A DNA stretch of 53,499 nucleotides from Eubacterium sp. (GTDB lineage: Bacteria; Bacillota; Clostridia; Acetivibrionales; DSM-1351), in NCBI GenBank assembly GCA_029266335.1, contig JAQSXC010000007.1:1-53499 (forward strand), read 5' to 3'. The notes beneath the pieces are model-generated. The model did not search any database. It had not been told where the DNA came from and worked only from the letters and a program-made list of their open reading frames with translations. Made by a program: the position numbers and the translations under genes. This document shows, in pieces, positions 34,063 through 41,792 of the stretch (positions within the stretch are counted from its first letter, which is position 1; every line of letters begins with the position of its first letter).

Positions 34063-34221
34063 CTATTCTTTTCTTTTGCATTTACTGAAACAGTTTTCTT
34101 TCTGTCGCTTGCTTCCAGTATAGTATTTGCAAAATCCGTCCTCGCCCTTCCGAAATCCTGGACATATATCTCCGACTTTCAACAGCTTATTTTCCAATGA
34201 CTTAGGTTTTCTACCTTTCAT
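34063..34221 (-). CDS. Small basic Cys-containing protein
   Basis: A 52-residue protein (MKGRKPKSLENKLLKVG..., CPGF, CKYY, CFSKC), highly basic with four cysteines. AAGGAGG lies 5 bases before the ATG, which overlaps the stop of the upstream gene as ATGA. Possibly a zinc-binding nucleic-acid contact protein; function unknown. Confidence 0.6.
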   Translation of the reverse strand: MKGRKPKSLENKLLKVGDICPGFRKGEDGFCKYYTGSKRQKENCFSKCKRKE

Positions 34222-34478
34222 GATGGCCTCCTTTTTCTTTTGAAACGTGCTGCATGGTGACAAGTACTGAAATGTGAAATATAGCCGAAACCAGTTACTT
34301 TATTTAGATCACCTTCAAATTCACAGCTGATTACCTTTCCATTCGGTGTAACTACCTTACCTGCTGATTTTTCCTTGGCCCAGTATGGAACGAGAGAGGG
34401 GTCACATGGCATACTCTTTCCGTTTGACGTTTGTATAAAAACTATGTATTCTCCGCACCCTCTGCATTTTGGTGACAT
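34218..34478 (-). CDS. Small zinc-finger-like protein
   Basis: An 86-residue protein opening SPKCRGCGEYIVFIQTSNGK, with a second possible metal site HFSTCHHAARF near the end and a basic tail. Similar small proteins with CxGCG...CDP are common in Firmicutes phages; function unknown. Coupled to the 52-residue protein downstream through an ATGA overlap. Confidence 0.65.
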   Translation of the reverse strand: MSPKCRGCGEYIVFIQTSNGKSMPCDPSLVPYWAKEKSAGKVVTPNGKVISCEFEGDLNKVTGFGYISHFSTCHHAARFKRKRRPS

Positions 34479-34503
34479 ATAATACCTCCTCGCTGATCGT
34501 CCT

Positions 34504-34605
34504 CTATTTGGGATAGCAGAATGGGCGGCTCATTCCAATTAGTCCCTTATGAATATTCAGTTTTAATCTCACCGCTGCCGCCGAGCAGTGGAGCTTTATT
34601 TTCAT
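34504..34605 (-). CDS. Possible 33-residue protein coupled to the ASCH gene
   Basis: An ATG overlaps the ASCH stop as ATGA and opens 33 codons (MKIKLHCSAAAVRLKLN..., ending FCYPK). There is no ribosome site of its own, so it depends on coupling. It fills the otherwise empty gap to the next gene. Could be chance. Confidence 0.25.
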   Translation of the reverse strand: MKIKLHCSAAAVRLKLNIHKGLIGMSRPFCYPK

Positions 34606-35084
34606 CTGAGCCAGTTCCACAGTCCTTGTTTACCCTTCACCGATATAGGCTCCGGCAGTATTGTCATATTCGCAAATTCCCATGCGAAACGACCTTTTCT
34701 CCAATCGCCAAAGATTTGTTCTTGTCGGGATATATATTCCACCTTGTCAAAATCATAGGCAGTATTCGGGCATTTCACGATATGAAGTCCATTGTCCAAA
34801 GTGTTATACATCCGATAACAGCCGATAAGCTCAGCAGTAGCGATAACGCATCCATAAGGAAGGGTATCAAAGCTGTATATGTCTGAAAAATCTAAAGCTT
34901 CTGCAAACAAGTAAAGCTCTCTGTCAGGATATGTGCCTGTGTTGAACGGCTTTATCGCAGTATGAATTGCTATTGGGCCTCGGTAAGATATTTCCCAACT
35001 GCGAGTCTCATATTTCTTTGCTCTGCAGGCTAGAAGGGAAGCCCATGGCTGCCATACAGTTACTGCTTTCATTGAATCAACCAC
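34602..35084 (-). CDS. ASCH-domain protein
   Basis: A 160-residue protein of the ASCH family (PUA-like fold, RNA-binding or nuclease). The motif is plain: VTVWQPWASLLACRAKKYE followed by TRSWEISYRGPIAIHTA, and CVIATAELIGCYRM further on; it ends in QGLWNW. Phage ASCH proteins occur in accessory regions; E. coli YqfB, one relative, hydrolyses N4-acetylcytidine. GTG start with GAGAGG upstream; an ATG four codons on is an alternative. Confidence 0.85.
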   Translation of the reverse strand: MVDSMKAVTVWQPWASLLACRAKKYETRSWEISYRGPIAIHTAIKPFNTGTYPDRELYLFAEALDFSDIYSFDTLPYGCVIATAELIGCYRMYNTLDNGLHIVKCPNTAYDFDKVEYISRQEQIFGDWRKGRFAWEFANMTILPEPISVKGKQGLWNWLR

Positions 35085-35099
35085 GATTTTTCCTCTCCT

Positions 35100-35378
35100 C
35101 TAAATATAAGAACCTACTATAACAGAATCATCTGAGGCTACCGGTGGTACTAATATCATGTGGACAGGTATCATTTTCTTTATCTCAGCTAATGAATCCG
35201 AAAGTACTACCATTCTGGTAGGTTTATTTTTAATATTCCATAGCCGTGCAACATATTTGCCAGGGTAATCCTTTGGACTGTTATAGACTACGATTATAGG
35301 CGGGTTCGCTATCGGTGCTAAATTGACGTCTATAAATGTTTCAAGGATTATATCCCCGCTACTGTCATATATATTCAC
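35100..35378 (-). CDS. Hypothetical phage protein
   Basis: A 92-residue protein with no family I recognise. The pattern NPPIIVVYNSPKDYPGKYVA then RLWNIKNKPTRMVVLSDSLA and EIKKMIP occurs in small phage proteins of unknown function. GTG start overlaps the upstream stop as GTGA, so it is translated together with the Lar-like gene. Confidence 0.65.
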   Translation of the reverse strand: MNIYDSSGDIILETFIDVNLAPIANPPIIVVYNSPKDYPGKYVARLWNIKNKPTRMVVLSDSLAEIKKMIPVHMILVPPVASDDSVIVGSYI

Positions 35379-35710
35379 TTTAATACCTCCTCAGCGCGGC
35401 GATTCCACCGCTTGATAGTTTCTCCTTTGCTGTGATCATGCCAGGCTGTGCAGTCATTCTGGAATTTCGTCTGACAGCAAGGGCAGGAGATTTCTACAAC
35501 ATAGCTGTTCTCAGTTATAAGAGGATGTTCATTACCGCAGAATGGGCAAGGCTTAAGTTTTGTGTACTCTTCGTAATTAGTACATATTCCCCCGTCCCAA
35601 AACGCACAGTCATTATAACAGTTCCAATTATTAACCCCTCTGCCAATATGGCAATTCAATCTTTTCTGTTTATTTGCACTTGTTTCATCAATGACATCTG
35701 TCTTAATCAT
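35375..35710 (-). CDS. Lar-like restriction-alleviation family protein
   Basis: A 111-residue protein. The C-terminal part has the Lar zinc-ribbon pattern: LKPCPFCGNEHPLI, EISCPCCQTKF and, at the end, GETIKRWNRRAE. Lar of the Rac prophage eases host EcoKI restriction. The N-terminal 50 residues carry four extra Cys (CHIG, CYNDCAFWDGGIC). ATG at 35710 overlaps the upstream stop and has AGGAG at 5 bases. Function in this phage is presumed by family only. Confidence 0.75.
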   Translation of the reverse strand: MIKTDVIDETSANKQKRLNCHIGRGVNNWNCYNDCAFWDGGICTNYEEYTKLKPCPFCGNEHPLITENSYVVEISCPCCQTKFQNDCTAWHDHSKGETIKRWNRRAEEVLK

Positions 35711-36882
35711 ACAAACTCCTGTTCCTGAGTTCCGACCATCACACCGGCTCTCTGCAAAATTCGCCATTTCTTTTGGTGCTGCTTTTTTCTAGCCGACCGG
35801 CAACGTTTACATAACCGATCAGATTCTCTTTCGAAGAATGTGGCTCCGCAACGGACACAGTATTGAGGCTTTATTCTCTCAAAGTCAATGCAGTTATCAC
35901 AATCTTCTTGTCCTGCGGTACATCCCCGTATATCATGCCACTTCATGCACATATGCCGTTGCCAGTATGGCTCATATCCGAGTTGATTTCTGCGGATCAG
36001 CAGCAGCTCCATAAGCTTGGTCAAATCCTTCTTGACTGGAACACGCCGCCTAGCTTCAAATGTTGTCAGTTCCGGTTTTCCAGTTCCCCATGCACCATCA
36101 CCTAACATAGAGCGTACTTTATCAGCGTTTTCAGTGCGGTAGAAGTCGAATACCCGCCCTCGGATTGCCTTTTCCGATTTTTCAAGGACTTCTCCAATTG
36201 CTCCATAGCTGTAACCGGCGCGAATCATATCTGCAAGGATTTGGAAATGCTTTTCTTCCCACGATTTATGATTATCCGCTTTGACAGGGCGTTCTTTGAG
36301 TTTAAGGTCACATATCCTGCGCTGTATTGCGCCGGCCGATCTCCCCAGTATCTGCGACAGTTCTAAATATCCATATTTGAATTGTTTTAAGTAATCTTTC
36401 AGTCGGGCATCTTCCTGGGGACTCCATGGATCCTTTCGATAGTTAGCATTGCATGCGAAATCCTGACGTCGCTGTTCGATCACCCAATCTGGCTCTTTAC
36501 CCAGGATTAACGGTTCCATTTTTGAAAAATCCAGAAAACCTTTATTTTTCTCAGCCCATTTCCAAAACTCGTCTATGTAAACAACCCGCCAGGTACATTG
36601 GCTATTGCGCTTATTGTGGACGGGAAGCCCTCTGTTTTCAACCCAGCTTTTCATCTTGTATGAGTAACTGGTATCGGAACCTGTTACCACTTGGATGAGC
36701 TGATTAAGGGTGACGTACTCTCCGCTATCAAGGAAGGGCGGGAGACCCAGGCGCTGCACTCGTATCAATATTGCACTTTTTGTACGGTTAAGCTGTTTGC
36801 ACAGGCCTGGTACCGATATATACCCCCAATTATCTGAGAGGTAAGCTTCGTCTTCTTTTGTCCACTTACGCCCCATACCCAT
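35707..36882 (-). CDS. Multi-SANT/Myb-like DNA-binding protein with zinc ribbon
   Basis: A 391-residue protein. Three Myb/GcrA-like helix-turn-helix units are visible: residues 5-45 (KWTKEDEAYLSDNWG), about 150-190 (DPWSPQEDARLKDYLKQF) and about 205-245 (HKSWEEKHFQILADMIRAG). A CxxC zinc ribbon (YCVRCGATFF, CKRCRSARKK) is at the C-terminus. Such proteins are common in Firmicutes phages beside ParB; probably a regulator. It starts where the ParB gene ends. Confidence 0.75.
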   Translation of the reverse strand: MGMGRKWTKEDEAYLSDNWGYISVPGLCKQLNRTKSAILIRVQRLGLPPFLDSGEYVTLNQLIQVVTGSDTSYSYKMKSWVENRGLPVHNKRNSQCTWRVVYIDEFWKWAEKNKGFLDFSKMEPLILGKEPDWVIEQRRQDFACNANYRKDPWSPQEDARLKDYLKQFKYGYLELSQILGRSAGAIQRRICDLKLKERPVKADNHKSWEEKHFQILADMIRAGYSYGAIGEVLEKSEKAIRGRVFDFYRTENADKVRSMLGDGAWGTGKPELTTFEARRRVPVKKDLTKLMELLLIRRNQLGYEPYWQRHMCMKWHDIRGCTAGQEDCDNCIDFERIKPQYCVRCGATFFERESDRLCKRCRSARKKQHQKKWRILQRAGVMVGTQEQEFV

Positions 36883-38232
36883 TTACTTCTCAGCCTCGCT
36901 ATTCTCAAACAGTTCATGTGTACCGTTCATCAGGGCTTTTTCCTCGTCTGACATTTCATAGCCGAGTTCTTCAAGCAGGGCATAAATCTCATCAAGGACC
37001 TCATTTTCAACCTTCTGTGCGTTCCAGTTGTAATAGCTTTCAGTCTCTGAGTCATTTGCCAAGTAGGTAACAAGGAATAAATGCCTCTCAGGCTGTGCTG
37101 AAATTCTGTCATAAATAGAAGTTTCAAATGCATCTTCTTCATCATCGTTTCCATCCTCGGGCTGTGTGATGTCAAGCAACTCTGCTAAATCATCTATATC
37201 TACGTTGGGGTAGTCAAATATTGTTTTTATGGATTGCTTTATAATGGAGCCGATATTCTTTTTGCATTTAGTATTCGATATATCTTTTGCAAATTTAAGC
37301 CTGAGCTGATAGGCTCTCTTTGTAACTTCTTTCAGAGCCACTTTCAGCTCCTCAGTTTTCTTGCGTTTCTCTTCAGTTGCTGTATCTACCACTCTCGGCT
37401 GGCCTTTCTTATAGAGAGTATAGTAGTTAACGTAACTTTTGTTGCCGGGCGAGGTATAAAAATATTCTACTGTATCGGCATCTTCGGGTTTTTTGACTTG
37501 ATTGCCTTGTGATGGATAATAAGTTGTTATGTATTCAAAACCATTGATATTGTCTATTTCAGTTGCAAATTCTTTTAAACTTGCTTCTATCAATGACTTA
37601 TTTGCATTACACTTTTCATTTTCAATAGCCTGCTGTAATTCCCATTTAAAATTGGAAGTACCTATTTTTTCAAGTACTTTATTCCTCAAAGCGACATCCT
37701 GGATTCTTTCCAGTTCAATGAAATCCAATAGCGTAGCTCCACGGTCTACAGCTTCCTTAACCTTTTTGTTGTTCAGTTTTGTAATATTCAATCTACGTCT
37801 TACAGTGGTTTCTGAAAACCCTGTTCTTGCTGAAATATCAGTGATTGAATCCCCAAGTTCAAGCAGCATCTGAAATCCTTGGGCCTGCTCCCAAACTGTG
37901 AGATCATTACGTTGCATGTTTTCCATAAGCATTGTTTCTTGCTGAGTCTTTTCATCCATATCAGACAAAACACAGGGAAGTTCTGTAAGACCAGCAAGCT
38001 TTGCAGCACCTAATCGACGATTGCCGATGACCACATAATATCCCATTTCCTCCTGTGCCTTTGGGTCGTCTGCTCCGACACCCGTAATAATGCTGAACCA
38101 AGGAACAACAGTCAGGTTCTGGAATATTCCATTGACCTTAATGCTTTCTGCAAGTTCTGTCAGGTCGCCAAGGTCCCTTCTTGGATTTTTAGGGTGATTA
38201 TGTAATTTGCTTATCTCAATATTTTGAATCAT
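36883..38232 (-). CDS. ParB/Spo0J-family partition-like protein
   Basis: A 449-residue protein: ParB-N domain with EISKLHNHPKNPRRDLGDL and the nucleotide-binding GYYVVIGNRRLGAAKLAGL; a helix-turn-helix at about 135-160 (ITDISARTGFSETTVRRRLN), then a long charged C-terminal region. There is no ParA beside it, so it probably acts in replication, transcription or DNA modification control rather than plasmid-style partition. The ribosome site and first bases (AAAGGAGCAAAACCAC) are almost the same as those of the gene at 44763-45716. Confidence 0.88.
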   Translation of the reverse strand: MIQNIEISKLHNHPKNPRRDLGDLTELAESIKVNGIFQNLTVVPWFSIITGVGADDPKAQEEMGYYVVIGNRRLGAAKLAGLTELPCVLSDMDEKTQQETMLMENMQRNDLTVWEQAQGFQMLLELGDSITDISARTGFSETTVRRRLNITKLNNKKVKEAVDRGATLLDFIELERIQDVALRNKVLEKIGTSNFKWELQQAIENEKCNANKSLIEASLKEFATEIDNINGFEYITTYYPSQGNQVKKPEDADTVEYFYTSPGNKSYVNYYTLYKKGQPRVVDTATEEKRKKTEELKVALKEVTKRAYQLRLKFAKDISNTKCKKNIGSIIKQSIKTIFDYPNVDIDDLAELLDITQPEDGNDDEEDAFETSIYDRISAQPERHLFLVTYLANDSETESYYNWNAQKVENEVLDEIYALLEELGYEMSDEEKALMNGTHELFENSEAEK

Positions 38233-38252
38233 AGTGGTTTTGCTCCTTTCGA

Positions 38253-39095
38253 TTAGAACAATGTCAATTGTTCATATTTGCCTTTCTTCAGGCTATTCTT
38301 ATTTTTGGGTGATTCACTCACAATTTCAGGTATTTCATTCACTGTTTTTGCCGTTTCGTTCACACTTTCTGTTATTTTAAACAGTTCTTTGATAGTACGC
38401 CGCCAATGCCAGATATCAAGAAAGTAGAAAGGGGTGTACCAGACATTTTGCTCGGACAGTGATTGGGTCGGGGGAGTGGTAAGAGTATTTCCGACGATGA
38501 TGTACCCGGGACAACCTAATAGGCTGAGCTGAATATAACACATCATAGCGGCGGTGAAGTCGATGTCTTGGGCTACAAATAGGATATGCTGCTGATAGTT
38601 TATGCCTTGGCGTTTAGCTTCGTTGGCAAAAGCGATAAGGAGAGCTCCAGCGCCACAGCAGCAGTCATTGACTGATATGTAACCTTTCTTACTGAGTTCG
38701 GCTTCAAGATTACCGGTGCTTATCATCGACATTGCTTTGCATACATCGTAAGGTGTAAAGAATTGACCGTTGCGGTCGTTTCCAAGCTCCAGCCTCATGT
38801 ACAGCTCGCCAAGCAAGTCCTGTTCCTGATTTTCCTCCAAGGCATTTATGACTTCAGCGAGCATTGAGGAAAACTGCTCTAATTCGACAGACGTGTATTT
38901 TTTAGAGATATCGGAATAGAGCTTTTCTCGTTCCTCACGCCGTTCAACATCTGCCATCGAAAGTGTGCAGGCTGCCATTGTCACAAAGTCAGACCAGATT
39001 ATCCATCTGTTGTGTTTCCCGGAGTGAGTTAATCCATCAAAGGTTTTAACTATAGCTTTCTGATGGCCATTTTGTAAACGTGGAGGGTTTGACAT
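38253..39095 (-). CDS. N6 DNA methylase-like protein lacking the catalytic NPPF/Y motif
   Basis: A 280-residue relative of HsdM/type I methylases: GQFFTPYDVCKAMS, the SAM motif ISVNDCCCGAGALLIAFA and VAQDIDFTAAMMCYIQL. Where NPPF or NPPY is expected it reads IIVGNTLTTPP. This variant family is widespread in Firmicutes phages and may not methylate adenine. ATG at 39095 has GGCGGTG 6 bases upstream; the ATG five codons earlier has a weaker site. Lies between ParB and a small Cys protein. Confidence 0.8.
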   Translation of the reverse strand: MSNPPRLQNGHQKAIVKTFDGLTHSGKHNRWIIWSDFVTMAACTLSMADVERREEREKLYSDISKKYTSVELEQFSSMLAEVINALEENQEQDLLGELYMRLELGNDRNGQFFTPYDVCKAMSMISTGNLEAELSKKGYISVNDCCCGAGALLIAFANEAKRQGINYQQHILFVAQDIDFTAAMMCYIQLSLLGCPGYIIVGNTLTTPPTQSLSEQNVWYTPFYFLDIWHWRRTIKELFKITESVNETAKTVNEIPEIVSESPKNKNSLKKGKYEQLTLF

Positions 39096-39096
39096 T

Positions 39097-39456
39097 CTAT
39101 TCACCGCCATTTCTTTCTTGTCCAGATTTAAACTCCTTCCACTTTCTCCTTTCAGCTACTTTATTTAAAGCACTTTGAGCATCATCAAACCTCATGTGAT
39201 ATTGCGTGTTCAAAATACTTTCCCTGAATTCCTTGTAGTCCTCTCCCGGCTTACGTCTGACTATTTTAAAAGTATCATTAGCGGAAATGGGGCACATTAC
39301 TTTGTATGTGCATCCCCGGTTGTCGATGTAGGCCTTTACAAACCGACATTGGGTATCTGCAGGGTGCAATGTTCCTTTTATACCAGGACATACTGTCTGT
39401 GGTGGAAACTTTATATTCGGACACATGCAGCACCGCATTTTTAAATATTCAGGCAT
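39097..39456 (-). CDS. Cys-rich hypothetical protein
   Basis: A 119-residue protein with the N-terminal metal-site pattern KMRCCMCPNIKFPPQTVCP and a basic C-terminal part (RRKPGEDYKEFRESILN, then AERRKWKEFKSG). Start MPEYLKMR at 39456 has GGAGG 8 bases upstream; earlier ATGs are too near. No known family. Confidence 0.6.
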   Translation of the reverse strand: MPEYLKMRCCMCPNIKFPPQTVCPGIKGTLHPADTQCRFVKAYIDNRGCTYKVMCPISANDTFKIVRRKPGEDYKEFRESILNTQYHMRFDDAQSALNKVAERRKWKEFKSGQERNGGE

Positions 39457-39516
39457 TCTCATTACCTCCAACTTCTTTATGAATTAGAGTGGGGATGGAG
39501 GGCGATTTTCTCGCCC

Positions 39517-39618
39517 TCACCCAGCCTCGAATCCACGGCGATATATCCTTTGCAAATCCTCTTCCATCTGCAGCTTATCCATTCGCTTTATGGCCTTGTA
39601 GTCCTCACGCTTCATCAT
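39517..39618 (-). CDS. Possible 33-residue basic protein
   Basis: Reads MMKREDYKAIKRMDKLQM then EEDLQRIYRRGFEAG, a plausible charged helix. The start overlaps the end of the acidic-tailed gene by 14 bases and lacks a clear ribosome site, so expression would be by coupling. Not recognised. Confidence 0.35.
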   Translation of the reverse strand: MMKREDYKAIKRMDKLQMEEDLQRIYRRGFEAG

Positions 39619-40141
39619 CAGAATCATCACCGCCTTCGTCATCATCATCATTCTCAAGGCCATAATCGTCGTCAGTGACGTCGGTGTCATCAGTATTCTC
39701 AAGCGGTTCTGGATTGCCAACGTCCTCAGCCTCCAGGTCGTCATCATAGCCTGATGAATCATCCTCACTGGCTTTTGGCAGCTTTTCTCCAGTCAGGAGG
39801 CTTTTTTCAATTACCTCCCGGTTAAAGAACTGCAGCCACATAGCGTGCATATTCTTATACAGGTTTTTGATTTTGCTGAAAAGCACATCGCTGATAGCAA
39901 ACGACTCGGAAATTTTGTAAGTGAGTACACCGTCCTTATACGCAAATACCATGGCTGCATCTGGACTGGATTGTTCCTTTTCCTCACTTTCCAGCAAACT
40001 CATTTGTTCAAGTCCATTGACCGGGCGAATGGTGAGGGTAATGGGATAACTGTCGTTTTTGAACCGGAATACCAGCTCATTCTCGTCACATACTCCCTGA
40101 AGCTTTTTCTTGTAAGCTTCGTACTTTGCAATTTCACTCAT
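39605..40141 (-). CDS. Phage protein with acidic C-terminal tail
   Basis: A 178-residue protein with a folded N-terminal part (residues 1-120, including VFRFKNDSYPITLTIRPVN and ISDVLFSKIKNLYKNMHAMW) and an Asp/Glu-rich tail (residues 128-178). Seen in Clostridia phage replication regions; unknown function. Acidic tails often mimic DNA or recruit SSB-like partners. GAAAGGAG precedes the ATG, which overlaps the RuvC-like gene. Confidence 0.65.
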   Translation of the reverse strand: MSEIAKYEAYKKKLQGVCDENELVFRFKNDSYPITLTIRPVNGLEQMSLLESEEKEQSSPDAAMVFAYKDGVLTYKISESFAISDVLFSKIKNLYKNMHAMWLQFFNREVIEKSLLTGEKLPKASEDDSSGYDDDLEAEDVGNPEPLENTDDTDVTDDDYGLENDDDDEGGDDSDDEA

Positions 40142-40646
40142 TTTCCTTGCTCCTTTCGATTTTTATATATTTTGTTTCAATGAATGTGAGGCCTATTGCG
40201 TAGGCAGCCCATATGTCATCTTTGAAACCGTGAAACCAGTCTGGATTTTTCAGAGTACCTCTGCCACATTTGAAATCATGCTTTGCAAATCGGTCTATAA
40301 GTGCTCTGCGGATATTTGGATCTCCAGCTTTACTGTCATGGCAGATATGCATTTTTTCTTCCATGCGGTAAATGAGCTGGGGCTTGGCGTATGTCTTGCG
40401 CCTGAATACTTCATAAAACCTACCAATCCAGAAAACTGTGTCCAGTACATCTTTGCCGATTAGATTTCCGTAGCTCTGCATCATTTCGATAGCCGTGCGG
40501 TCATCCTCTTCAAACTTCATGGCTCGAATTTCCTTGCGGAGTTCTTCGTTCTTGAGAATTCCAAATGCTAATGGTCTCAGGGTATCAGCATCGATTATGC
40601 AATATGCGCTTTTTGTATTGCCCGGGTCTATAGCTATAACTCTCAT
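40134..40646 (-). CDS. RuvC-like Holliday junction resolvase
   Basis: A 170-residue RNase H-fold nuclease. Catalytic acids can be placed: D7 in VIAIDPGNTKSAYCI, E54 in TAIEMMQSYG, and D143/D144 in FKDDIWAAYAIG. It resolves branched DNA made during recombination and before packaging. It is slightly shorter than RuvC of cells, as are other phage members. Located after the loader and replication genes. Confidence 0.85.
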   Translation of the reverse strand: MRVIAIDPGNTKSAYCIIDADTLRPLAFGILKNEELRKEIRAMKFEEDDRTAIEMMQSYGNLIGKDVLDTVFWIGRFYEVFRRKTYAKPQLIYRMEEKMHICHDSKAGDPNIRRALIDRFAKHDFKCGRGTLKNPDWFHGFKDDIWAAYAIGLTFIETKYIKIERSKENE

Positions 40647-40825
40647 TTCATGTATCCTCCTGCGTAAGCGCCACCGCCGAACATTACCAGGCCGATGGCC
40701 GAATGGATTATACTCTGAGTAAACGCTATGTTGTTATTTTCCATGGCTCCGACCGTTCCTAAAACTAACATGAAGCCCATGAAGCTTATTACTCCACAAA
40801 TCCTTTGAAAAGTCTTTTTCTTCAT
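40643..40825 (-). CDS. Small membrane protein
   Basis: A 60-residue protein with two hydrophobic segments (GVISFMGFMLVLGTVGAM and IIHSAIGLVMFGGGAYAGGY) separated by a short polar loop, and a basic start. Stop overlaps the RuvC-like ATG by four bases. AGGAGG precedes the start. No known function. Confidence 0.65.
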   Translation of the reverse strand: MKKKTFQRICGVISFMGFMLVLGTVGAMENNNIAFTQSIIHSAIGLVMFGGGAYAGGYMK

Positions 40826-40835
40826 TGGTGACCTC

Positions 40836-41792
40836 CTATTTCTGCCGCCAGCTCGGACCAGTCAATACAATTCCTCTGCACATTTCCATGAGGCGGTCAA
40901 TAGTTGCCTCGGCTGTTATGCTGTCCTTTGTTGAATGCGGTGTCATCCTCCCGATCAAAGCCTTGTCGTCATAATTGGTGGTGACGATTGTTGGCATATA
41001 AGACTCATACCGACCGTTGATAATGTTATAGATTGTCGATACTGCCCATTCGGTGGGAGGCTCTTTGCCCATATCATCTATGACCAGGAGCGGAACTTTT
41101 TTGTAGAGATTGAGTACATCGCTTTCCTCGATGTCGCCACGGTCAAAAGTCCTTTTGATACGCGACAGCAAATCAATCATTGTCATACATATTACCGGTG
41201 TGCCTTTATGAATAAGCTGATTAGCTATCGCTGCCGCAAGATGTGTTTTACCTGTGCCAGCAGGTCCGGCGATAAATAATCCGTTTCGACCTGGCTCTTT
41301 CTTTTTTCTCGGCAGCATTTCATCGAATGTGTCTGCGTAGTATTTTGCTTTTTCAGCAGCGGCTTGATTGTCTTTTGTGATTTCGAAGGTTTTGAATGTA
41401 CGGCGTAAAAATCGTTCGCTCATGCCTGACTCGCCGATTTTTTTGCGGATTTTCTCCTTTAACAAACGATCATTCTCAGCCTTTTTCTCGGCCTCCTCGG
41501 AAGCCTTTTTCTCGGCTGTTTGCTTTTCGTGTGCTGCAATAGCTTCCGAGCAGGTGCATTTTTCTAGGCCTGTGGGAATCCAAAATATCTTTTTTCCTAC
41601 GGCAAATCCTTTGGTATATCTGGGGTTTCCGCAGTATTCACAGGCGACCGGCTTAGGCGGGTTGAATTTTTCAGCCCTTGGGTCATTACTCAAGATGAAA
41701 TCTTCACCCTTAGCCAGCTTCACATTATTCTTTAAATCCTGTGAGATGGAAGGATCCATTGTCCGACCCATTATTTTGCCTATTGCCTCCAT
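40836..41792 (-). CDS. DnaC/IstB-like helicase loader ATPase
   Basis: A 318-residue AAA+ protein. Walker A GPAGTGKT is at about residues 176-183, Walker B VPLLVIDDMGKE follows, and TPHSTKDSITAEATIDRL contains the arginine-finger region. An N-terminal zinc site (CEYC...CTC, about residues 51-81) and a coiled coil (KKASEEAEKKAEN) precede it. It loads replicative helicase at the origin with the upstream initiator. ATG at 41792 follows GGAGGGGG; it overlaps the initiator gene by 68 bases. Confidence 0.85.
   Translation of the reverse strand: MEAIGKIMGRTMDPSISQDLKNNVKLAKGEDFILSNDPRAEKFNPPKPVACEYCGNPRYTKGFAVGKKIFWIPTGLEKCTCSEAIAAHEKQTAEKKASEEAEKKAENDRLLKEKIRKKIGESGMSERFLRRTFKTFEITKDNQAAAEKAKYYADTFDEMLPRKKKEPGRNGLFIAGPAGTGKTHLAAAIANQLIHKGTPVICMTMIDLLSRIKRTFDRGDIEESDVLNLYKKVPLLVIDDMGKEPPTEWAVSTIYNIINGRYESYMPTIVTTNYDDKALIGRMTPHSTKDSITAEATIDRLMEMCRGIVLTGPSWRQK

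Noticed and set aside
39619..39768. Met-rich upstream part of the frame ending at 39517
   Set aside because: It is the shadow of the Asp-rich repeat of the gene at 39605; only the last 33 codons look like protein.
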